A DNA stretch of 64,000 nt from Ichthyosporea sp. XGB-2017a (lineage: Eukaryota; Opisthokonta; Ichthyosporea), in contig PDIM01010325.1 of assembly GCA_002811675.1 (NCBI GenBank), positions 85,591 through 149,590 of the forward strand. Reading direction: 5' to 3'. Of this stretch, positions 53,471 to 61,544 are shown in pieces; the first letter of the stretch is position 1; every line of letters starts with the position of its first letter. A program made the position numbers and the translations under genes. Under the pieces are notes generated by a model, which ran no database searches, was not told where the DNA came from, and saw nothing but the letters and a program-made list of their open reading frames with translations.

Positions 53471-53962
53471 ATCGCATTAGAATTGGAATGGCTGTTCACC
53501 TAAATATAACAATGTTTCAGCCAAAAAAAAAAACAGCGTTTCGTTTTACTTTTGTTTCCACAGACCCAATATTAATCTCACTTTCCCTGCCTCGTATCAA
53601 GGAAGATTCAAAAATCACAGTGACGCGCTGTTAATCTTATCCGTCTCAATAACCACACTTCACTGCAGGTCACAGACCACAGTGCACTACTGCATAATAA
53701 TAAGTAGTGAGAGGCTGAGTCCTATCTGTCACGCCATTTTCTATGGAAAATTAACTATAGGAAACGGCGAACAAAAATAGGGTTTGCGCATAGGGGAGGC
53801 TAACCCTAACCACGCACCCCTTTACATCTCAAAACAAGGAGGGGTCATGTTTCACGGTTGTTTTTGGGTACTTCAGTTTTCTGTGGTTGAAAATAAGTCA
53901 GCAAAGTGAAGACTAAGTGTTTGTTTGTGGGATTAAATAGTGTTTGTGGGATTAAATTCGGA
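53471..53962. other. Promoter region of nuclease gene with telomere-like repeats
   Basis: Upstream of the nuclease (-). A TAGGGTTT telobox-type octamer lies at 53778-53785 and TAACCCTAAC at 53801-53810. An A-rich tract lies near 53522-53532. No gene is seen. Confidence 0.5.
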
Positions 53963-54454
53963 TTAAATTAATACCAAGATATGATTGGTGACATGTTTCA
54001 TGACGAAAGATCTAGTGGTTGTAACCTTAAAGTTCGCATGCCCGCAACGCGAGGGGTTATTTAGCACGGAACAAAGGTTTTCAGCCAATTGGTTGTTTCT
54101 TGCATAATTCAAATTGCTCATTCGCATCAACAACGGTAAATCTCGCGCATCGCGTGCATACTTGTCTGGCAGAGAAATTCCAGCTATCGACTGTAGCAGC
54201 CTTCCAAACTCCTTTTGGAGTACATTATCAGTTAGACCCTCATCCTTTGGATCTTGATTTATATGCATTCTGAAGTCAGGCACATCCGGTTTTAATAACG
54301 CGTAAAGCCTGTTTAATTCAGAATTGCTTTGCCCAGTTAGTTTCGCTTGATGAGCATACCTCAAGATCAAACATGGACGTATGCTTTCAGCTCTGGGACA
54401 CCTTCGAATATATGAAGGTTCTGAATATTGTGCCCGAAAATGTGTATTTCCAAG
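53963..54454 (-). pseudogene. Protein-like ORF without a start codon (unknown family)
   Basis: A minus-strand frame open from a stop at 54455-54457 to the stop at 53963. Its composition looks coding (for example SYIRRCPRAESIRPCLILRY and GRLLQSIAGISLPDKY), but the only start-like codon near the 5' end is TTG at 54370 and no good ATG precedes the bulk of it. It may be the last exon of a gene whose upstream exon I cannot place, possibly with an acceptor just upstream, or a decayed fragment. I do not recognise the family. It overlaps an opposite-strand frame at 54381-54791. Confidence 0.35.
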
Positions 54455-54791
54455 TCATATTGTGATAACACAACCATGTGTGACTGCCATTGTTTTGGAG
54501 ATAGATATGGTGAATATCCTTATAGCAAGGAGTCGAAGGCGAAAGCTGAAGGCTATGTTCGGTATACTTTTGGACGGTACATTTAAGATTGCCAATCGAA
54601 ACAAACATAGGAAGAAGATAATGGAGGAGGACTGCTTGCTTGTTGCCATGGATGCAAAGTGTAGCTATGTGCTTGATTATCTTTTTTATCAGTCGGAGAG
54701 TGGCGGAGTGGCGCGGCAATCGCACAGATTCTGGATTGAAGATAAAATGAAATTGATTCGATTCAACAGGAAACAAAATAAAATTGATTGA
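54381..54791 (+). other. ORF with weak DDE-transposase-like segment
   Basis: A 136-codon plus-strand frame with an ATG. The stretch with ILLDGTFKIANRNK and then CLLVAMDAKCSYVLDYLFYQ loosely recalls the first beta strands of a DDE (RNase H-like) transposase, where D-G-T-F-K follows a hydrophobic strand. The rest shows no full DDE triad. The frame is short and overlaps an opposite-strand frame, so it may be a transposon relic or chance. Confidence 0.25.
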
Positions 54792-54942
54792 GTAAACAAG
54801 ATAAAATAAAATTGAATTCGATGCAACAGTAAGCAAACACATCCCGCAACATGAGTGTCTGGACTATGTAGTAGTCTTTGCTTGTGACTGTGAGTTTTTG
54901 TCGCAAACTACAGAGCCACACTCTAATTTAAAAATGGATTTT

Positions 54943-54950
54943 TATTTACA
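54943..54950 (-). promoter_or_regulatory. Candidate Pumilio response element UGUAAAUA (distal)
   Basis: The minus strand reads TGTAAATA, matching the UGUANAUA recognition site, and it continues into AATAAA. It lies about 245 nt after the Pumilio stop codon, so it could sit at the mRNA 3' end. Confidence 0.4.
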
Positions 54951-55082
54951 ACACGAGCTGAATAGAACACATTCATTACTGCAACTGTGTGTACAGGTTG
55001 GCGAGTTATTGGTGATACTTTTTCAATCAGCACTATGGTACTTTGTTTGGCATTAAAAAAAAAAAAGGTATTTGTAATTCGG

Positions 55083-55090
55083 TATTTACA
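55083..55090 (-). promoter_or_regulatory. Candidate Pumilio response element UGUAAAUA
   Basis: The minus strand reads TGTAAATA, about 105 nt after the stop codon of the Pumilio gene, within its probable 3' UTR. Confidence 0.45.
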
Positions 55091-55174
55091 CAATATATAT
55101 ATGCGGAAGATTTCTATACAAGCTATTTAGGAAATAAATACGTGGAGGCCATTCGAAAAATACAACGTTTTCAA

Positions 55175-55182
55175 TATATACA
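55175..55182 (-). promoter_or_regulatory. Candidate Pumilio response element UGUAUAUA
   Basis: The minus strand reads TGTATATA, only 12 nt after the stop codon of the Pumilio gene. Confidence 0.45.
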
Positions 55183-55194
55183 CAAAACCACATT

Positions 55195-57900
55195 TTAGTC
55201 GAATGGTTTTAAGGCCTGGTATTTCTCAATACGAGCAATAATGTGTTTTCCGTACGCAAACCGTTTCAGTGAACTCAAATGGGGTTTCATCAAGGCAATA
55301 AGCTTTCTACGACGGTCATCGTCTGTTACATCAATCATCTTTTGGATAACATAGTTGGCATATTGGTCTTTCATCATGCCATACAAGACAGCAGACGAGT
55401 TCTCAGATTGATGAATTATCTCGTCAATAAGTTGATTTCGCTCTTCATCACTTCCGTTCACAAGACATTTTTCAACCACATTGCTAGCAAACTTGTGCTG
55501 AGACATTGTGTAAATGTTCTCTTGGACTTGTTGAACAATGCGCTGTCTATCTCTCAGAAGGCCTCTTTCAAGAACATGCTGAATAACATAATTTCCATAT
55601 TGGTCTTGAACAAGCGAGTGGATATTCCGGTGCAATTCTTCCAGGACCATTGAGGTTTGACCTTCCGCACAATGTTCCAGAATTCTCTGGATGACACGGC
55701 ATCCGTAGGGATGGGTGGACAGAGTGCATACGTGCCCATTAAATGCATCAACAATAAACTGAATGATTTTTGGTGGGATTCTCTCGATGCATTTCTGCAC
55801 AACATGGTTTCCGTTCTGGTCTTTAACGCACTTCAATACATGTCCATCGAGCTCGCGAACAAGTTTACCTTGCTCTTCTTCACTAATGGACTCGATGGCT
55901 TTCTGAATTACACGGCATCCATACATTTGCAAGGAGAGTGGAAGAACATGGCCTTCAATTTGTTTAGCTAACAATGAGCGTTGCTCGGATGTCCCATGCT
56001 CAAAAAACTTCTGAATAACGTAATTTCCAAACACATCCGTCATAAGCTTCAATGCATATGGCAAAATCTCATTAAACACCATCTGCTTTCCGCTTTCACC
56101 AGAACTCTCAAGCTTTTGTTGAATGAACCGAGAACCATGCTGGTCCCCAGCAAACTCAACAATATTGCCCACAATATCAGCAAGTTGCAAATTTGGGTTT
56201 CGGTTATTTCGGAAGTCTTCTAGCAACTTACTACGGGAGCCCGAGCTTTCTTTATGCAAAGCAGAATTTCTTGTTGGTGGAGTGGATTCGCTAGCATAGC
56301 TCCTTCCTTTGCGCTCTTGCGGAATGCTATTACTACTTCGTTGGGGGCCTCTCTTCCCCACAACGGCCGACATCAACGGGCTGGCTCCATTAAGACCGGT
56401 GCCGCTAGCCATACTTGCAATTCGTTGGCTTGCTCTATCGGCACCAGGCTGCCCAACAAAACCTTTTTGGCCAAAAGCATCAGTGTCCCAGTAGCTATTT
56501 TTCACGTGAGCAGGATTGTTTCCATTCTGAGGAGCAGACTGGCCATGTAAACTTGCACTCGTGTGAGCAAAGTTCATGGAGTTGGTGCCTTTCTCGGAAG
56601 AGCGACCTGCATCGCTATAGGGGGCAAGCGGTGACACTTGGGTATATGAAGAAAAATCTTGCGTGTAGAACTGGTTCGACGAGCTATACAGGGGTCTATT
56701 AGAAGGCTGAGGGCCGTATAAGCTATGGCGCTCTTCAGAGCCATTAAGAGTAAGACTTCCCATTCTTTCGCTCACATCTTTGTTTTCAGCATTAGCGGAA
56801 GGATCAGAATTTGAACGAAAAGCAGCTCCATCGCGCTCCAAAATTGGAATATAGTTTCTTTGCCCGGTTGGTAATGGATGCATTATTGAAGGATCTTGGG
56901 AACCCGATACCCCACTAAGTTCGCTAGGACCCCTGGTATCAGATGGATTAGCTGGTCTTAATCCATACTTGTTAGGAAAAATGGGAGAAGGGGTTCTCGG
57001 AAAATCCGCTTGAATTTTTGATACAAGGTTCTTGCTACCAATCGTGCCGCTTCCTGGGGGTCCAAGACTACTTGGTCCAGTAGAAACGGGAGGCTCACCA
57101 ATTGCCCCATTACCGGCCGTAGGAATCTCCCGAAGGGCCTGCTGAGGCCTTTCCCTCGCAACATCAGCGGCAGACGCAATATACCCTTGCTCCTTTAGTC
57201 CTACTTCATTCTCCAGGTCAAATTGGAAATTCGAAAACCCACTAATATTGTCTGCATTAATGTAGGAATTCCTCCTGGAACTTTCCGTCCTAGTATAAAG
57301 AGGCCATTGGTTCCATTGCTCCCCGTTACCCCTTGGTCCGGCACTCGCAGCGTGATGGTTCGAATTTCCAATGTTTTGCTGCTCTGTTCGAGCTACGTTA
57401 TACAAGTAATTGTAGTAATCTACTTCAGCCTTAGTGGGAACAGATTGACCATTCTGCGGTTGACTCATACTTGGATGACTGGCCTTCATACCCTGCTGTG
57501 GATGAACCTGGTGCGGTTGTTGGTGTTGTTGCTGGTGGTAATGCTGTTGTTGCTGGCGGTGTTGTTGTTGCAACTGGTGCTGCTGATGCCGTTGCTGTTG
57601 TTGTTGGTGCAGTATTTGCTGCTGATGTAAATGCATCTGTTGCTCCTCAAACTCACTTAAAGGTGGAATGCCATTTGTTCTATTAATATCCATAACTAAA
57701 GAATTAAACTCTTCGCTGTCCTCAGTTTGCGGTGTTTTAAATCTCATATCATTTTTTTCGCTAAAGTTCTCGTTCATAGTAGCTTTCAATATACCCGCCA
57801 AAGTCTCGCCCGTTTGTAAAAAATTATCTCCAGAGTCTGCTGATTCACTTATCAAAGTTGTTCTAAAAATCGCGGCTTCATTCGTCTTCAATTGGCTCAT
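55195..57900 (-). CDS. PUM: Pumilio/PUF RNA-binding protein with polyglutamine region
   Basis: 901 residues from the ATG at 57900 (an upstream TTG at 57915 is not needed). The first 550 residues are disordered. They include a Gln/His-rich segment at about residues 80-135 and many Ser/Asn/Pro stretches. The C-terminal PUF domain (about 560-900) has eight repeats, whose base-contact triplets read, from repeat 1 to 8, SR..Q, NY..Q, CR..Q, NH..Q, CR..Q, NY..Q, SN..E and NY..Q. By the PUF code this predicts UGUANAUA, the same site as animal Pumilio. Such proteins repress and destabilise mRNAs through 3' UTR sites, usually with CCR4-NOT. The polyQ block may drive condensate formation. The gene's own 3' flank carries matching sites. 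Confidence 0.93.
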   Translation of the reverse strand: MSQLKTNEAAIFRTTLISESADSGDNFLQTGETLAGILKATMNENFSEKNDMRFKTPQTEDSEEFNSLVMDINRTNGIPPLSEFEEQQMHLHQQQILHQQQQQRHQQHQLQQQHRQQQQHYHQQQHQQPHQVHPQQGMKASHPSMSQPQNGQSVPTKAEVDYYNYLYNVARTEQQNIGNSNHHAASAGPRGNGEQWNQWPLYTRTESSRRNSYINADNISGFSNFQFDLENEVGLKEQGYIASAADVARERPQQALREIPTAGNGAIGEPPVSTGPSSLGPPGSGTIGSKNLVSKIQADFPRTPSPIFPNKYGLRPANPSDTRGPSELSGVSGSQDPSIMHPLPTGQRNYIPILERDGAAFRSNSDPSANAENKDVSERMGSLTLNGSEERHSLYGPQPSNRPLYSSSNQFYTQDFSSYTQVSPLAPYSDAGRSSEKGTNSMNFAHTSASLHGQSAPQNGNNPAHVKNSYWDTDAFGQKGFVGQPGADRASQRIASMASGTGLNGASPLMSAVVGKRGPQRSSNSIPQERKGRSYASESTPPTRNSALHKESSGSRSKLLEDFRNNRNPNLQLADIVGNIVEFAGDQHGSRFIQQKLESSGESGKQMVFNEILPYALKLMTDVFGNYVIQKFFEHGTSEQRSLLAKQIEGHVLPLSLQMYGCRVIQKAIESISEEEQGKLVRELDGHVLKCVKDQNGNHVVQKCIERIPPKIIQFIVDAFNGHVCTLSTHPYGCRVIQRILEHCAEGQTSMVLEELHRNIHSLVQDQYGNYVIQHVLERGLLRDRQRIVQQVQENIYTMSQHKFASNVVEKCLVNGSDEERNQLIDEIIHQSENSSAVLYGMMKDQYANYVIQKMIDVTDDDRRRKLIALMKPHLSSLKRFAYGKHIIARIEKYQALKPFD

Positions 57901-59821
57901 AGCGGTTATTAACAATATACTGTATTCTTCTGTTTTTCTAGCACAACTTCAAAACATCCCAAACCTCTGAATTCTTTACAGACAACAAATCACTATCCTA
58001 CAGGTAAGATCGTCCTGAAGTCGCTACTTTAAAAATCACTCAAAGAAGCCCCTTCGAAATGTTGAAATTTGTTAAAAGAAAAGAAACAGACAAATACAAA
58101 TTTTCGCTTTGCTCCAGCCACAAAATTTTAAGAAGCTGTAACCCTTGGGTCCCTTCCCAATCTAATTCGTCGAATAATTAAACTACAAAGTAATTTGGAA
58201 AAGAGAGTTGAAAAAGAATCTATGGCACTGGCTCTGTATTATCCTTATCCACAATCCTCCGATACCAATCGATCCAATCCTACTGTAATCCCAGTAAGCT
58301 CGCAATACAACAATATAGCGCGAACTAAATCTTCCAATATAGCAAATCGTAACTTCGATAATTAAAATAGTTAAAAAAAAAAAGGAAAGGAAAGGAAAGG
58401 AAAGAGGGGGGGATAAAAAAATAAAATAATCAAGGGAGACCAATACTTTTTCTATAGTTAACTTTGGTACATTGAAGCTTAAGTATACAAATGGCCATAG
58501 AGCCTGAGGATTCCTGGGGATTGGGCGGGAAAAACGTAGATAATGTATGGACGGTGCTATAGATAAGGGGATGAGTATAGGTAATGTATGGGAGCCTGTT
58601 TTAAGGTATGACGTGTTCCTTCCTCAAGGGTTACGCCCAAAAGGACCTTTCCAGGTTAGCTCCCCCAACTCCAGCTAAAATATCAATTCTCAATTCCCAC
58701 CGGCAGGCGGCAGCAGTAAAAATAGATTGACTACGTCGTCGTCGTACTGTCTCAAGTACTCTGCAGGCTGCAGCTCGGGTAAAAATCAATTTATTTTTCC
58801 ACTGGACTGGTACTGTGGTCTGTGAGAGTGCATGTATTGCCAATGTAGTGAAATTATTTTTTTTATTCATACGGAGTACCTTTGGAATTTCCTAGGCTCT
58901 AGAGCGAGGGGCCGGTCTAGCTGCTATGTTTGCAAAGAATGGAAATAGAGACCACCTTTCACCTTAATTGTCCTCATAAGCATCGGCCTGCCGGCTGCCG
59001 GCAGTCGCCACTCGCCAGCAGACGCCCGTGCCGTCCAGTCTCCAGAGTGCCAACATTTACAACACTATAGGGAATTGGGAGTCGAAGCAGACGTGAACTC
59101 GAGGGCCGAGGCTTCTGAGGACTGAGCAGGAGAGACTTTTAGTACTTTTAATATTTGTCACTTGACAAGTGCAGCAAAGGAGGCGTCATTGACGGCGGAG
59201 GACGACGTCTTTGCAAAGGAATTACTACATATTTGTATAGGGGCCAGAACGGGAAGGCTTATATTAGTTATTACTTACGCAGGTCGTAGCGTATGCAAGC
59301 TTCTTGTTTTAATTTTTAATTACAAAATTTAAAAGCTCCGAGCTTCTACAGACATAAAATGCTAAAACTTTATCTGATAAGTTCTACCAGGTCAGGCCCA
59401 GTTAATTCGTTTACATAGCAGACAGTGCCTGCCCAAATTCTTCCAGCATGTACAATTACAATTGACAAGGACCTTTACACTTAATTCTGCAAACCCGCTA
59501 ACTAATGTCGAGTAGAACACACGGGTGAACATTGAAGCATTCAAATAAAATGGTCAAACCTGTCCTAACTTTTTTCGGATACATCACTTGGTTACAGGAG
59601 GCAAACGGCTATATGAGAGTAGGCGTATCATTGCTTTAAATTTGAAGTTTACCAGTGTTTATCGAACACACTGTCTGAAACGGGAGGGGTGGGGGGCATC
59701 AGTTGTACCAACATGCAAGATATCCGGTGCAAAGCCATGCACATTTTCGGAACCAATGCTTTCAAGCGGAGGGCAGTATAAGCCCAATTACTGAAAATCA
59801 AAAGCAATAAAACCTCTGAAT
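57901..59821. other. 1.9 kb gene-poor region with (GGAAA)n repeat
   Basis: I can support no gene here. The Pumilio promoter should lie near 57901-58150. A (GGAAA)n tract follows an A run at about 58372-58405. A GC-richer patch at about 58984-59025 has GCCGGC-type palindromes. The short ORFs (for example 59588-59794) are not protein-like. The final part probably holds the 3' end of the DapE gene. Confidence 0.5.
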
Positions 59822-61107
59822 TCACTCTTCTTTGTTACTTCCCAATATCTTTGTTATGCACAGCTCATAAATATCACTCAAGGCATCTAAGTCTTTAGTT
59901 GATACACATTCATTTACTTTGTGGATAGTTGAATTTATAGGCCCAAATTCAACAACATCCGATCCCACAGCAGCAAAAAATCGTCCATCGGAAGAACCTC
60001 CACCCGTATCTGGATTAACTTCCACCCCAGTTCGCTGCTTGATGGCTTCCTTAACGTTCTGAATCAAAGGAGAACCTTTTGAAGTTAAGAAGGGTTCGGC
60101 ATGCTCAGTGTACGAAACCGAATAGTCAATAAAATCTGTCTTTCTTATAAGCTTTCTTAGCAGATTCTCTAAATGCTCCTTTAGTGAGTCCATAGTGTGT
60201 TCTGGCGTGATAAATCTCCAATTGCATACAAATTCCATTACCCCAGGTGTCGTATTATCGGCTCCATCTAGCTCGCCAGCGACGAACTTTGACACTTGGA
60301 AACTAGTAGGGGCAAAAGATTCATTTCCTTTGTCCCACACTTCGTTGACAAGCGAATGTAGAACTGGAGTAAACGCGTGAACGGGGTTTTCTACCCCATA
60401 AGCTGTGTGCCCTTGTTGCCCAAATACTTTCACGTGAGCCACTAAAGAACCACGTCTTCCAACACGCATATTATCGCCCAAAACCTTAATGGAGCTAGGC
60501 TCGCCCACTAGGCAATAGTCAATTGGAAGCCTGCCAAGTCGCTTTAGCTCGTTCACTAAGAAATTGGCTCCATTGAAGGAGCCTGTCTCCTCTTCGCTAG
60601 TCAAAGCAAACATCAAAGTCCCACATGGTTTCTTGCTGCCTTTAATGTATCTCTCCATTGCTGTCACCATTGCCGCCACAGAGCCTTTCATATCACATGC
60701 ACCTCTACCTGATTGGCACAAACAAAAAAGTTTCCGAAATGCATTCCATAGAAGAGCTGAGTGATTAGTAAGACAGCGATGGAAAGTGCACACAAAAATA
60801 GCGGGATTTACTTACCATAAAGCATGTCGTCCTTTAATACAGGCTCAAATGGATCAGTCTTCCACGCTTCCAGCATACCTGGCGGAACCACATCTGTATG
60901 TCCCAGCAAACACAAAGTTGGTTTGCCATCTCCCAGGGTAGCAAACATGTTTGAGACAGGCCCATTATCAAACCGCTCAATCCCAAAACCCATTGCCTCT
61001 AGCCTGGGCTCAATCAACTCCAAGCACCCAGCATCATGGGGGGTAATTGACTGCCGCTTCACCAGAGCACTCGCCAGTCTGATTGTACTCGAACACCTGC
61101 CCCTCAT
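59822..61107 (-). CDS. dapE: Succinyl-diaminopimelate desuccinylase DapE (2 exons)
   Basis: Exons 61107-60816 and 60708-59822 (107-nt GT-AG intron) encode 392 residues, the usual bacterial length. The intron splits LYG-RGACDMKGS, which reads cleanly when joined. Metal ligands of the M20 family are visible: LLGHTDVVP (H70, D72), DMKG (D103) and SEEE (E137/E138), then VGEPSS and near the C-terminus GGGSSDGRFF and INSTIHKVNE. The block CLLGHTDVVPPG...AWKTDPFEP matches bacterial DapE closely. It removes succinate from N-succinyl-LL-diaminopimelate in lysine biosynthesis. I chose the ATG at 61107 because homology starts right after it. The frame is open to 61194 via GTG without homology. Acetylornithine deacetylase is the alternative, but the SSDGRF context favours DapE. 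Confidence 0.88.
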
Positions 61108-61544
61108 ACTTGTCAAAGCACACAGCTGGAGATTCACACTGACAGACACGGGTACTGTGCACTGGTGCAACAAAACAATTACATAACCCCCCACAACAAC
61201 AATATATAATAAAATAACCCCCCGCGGCCTCGCTCATGCACTCGTGAATTATTATTATACCTGCCTGCCCATGGCCCACTTGCCAAATGCCAGGCCGCGC
61301 CATTGGTTGGTGTGTTTGTATTAATTATCAAAGGACTACACGTCCGGGAAAATCACTCGAGTCCCGACTGACTGACTGACTGACTGACTGATTGGGGATT
61401 AGTGCAGTTAGAGTGAGACGATTAGAAGAGAGAAGCGGGTTGTATTGCGCCTTGTTGTTGTTGCTATCCACCCCTCTCCTCCTTGTTTAGACCCCCATCT
61501 GGTGTTGTTCTGTGTCTTCATTTTTTGCAGTCTTCTGACGAACA
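61108..61544. other. Divergent promoter region with (GACT)n repeat
   Basis: A shared upstream region for DapE (-) and the NFX1-type gene (+). A (GACT)n run lies near 61365-61390, similar to the GACTGA repeats before PEX5. A pyrimidine tract ending in TTTTTTGCAG at about 61521-61530 could be the acceptor of a 5' UTR intron of the plus-strand gene. Confidence 0.5.

Larger units (their letters stand above)
54792..55194. other. 3' flank of the Pumilio gene
   Basis: About 400 bases that hold the 3' UTR of the minus-strand Pumilio gene, with three UGUANAUA elements (listed separately) and, on the minus strand, an AATAAA overlapping the farthest of them near 54941-54946. The region is AT-rich. Confidence 0.5.

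Noticed and set aside
54387-54842. 151-codon minus-strand ORF
   Set aside because: Rich in Ile/Leu/Phe/His with no domain pattern. It looks like chance in AT-rich DNA opposite the plus-strand frame.
57223-57686. Hydrophobic Val/Leu-rich plus-strand ORFs
   Set aside because: They are antisense readings of the polyglutamine region of the Pumilio gene.
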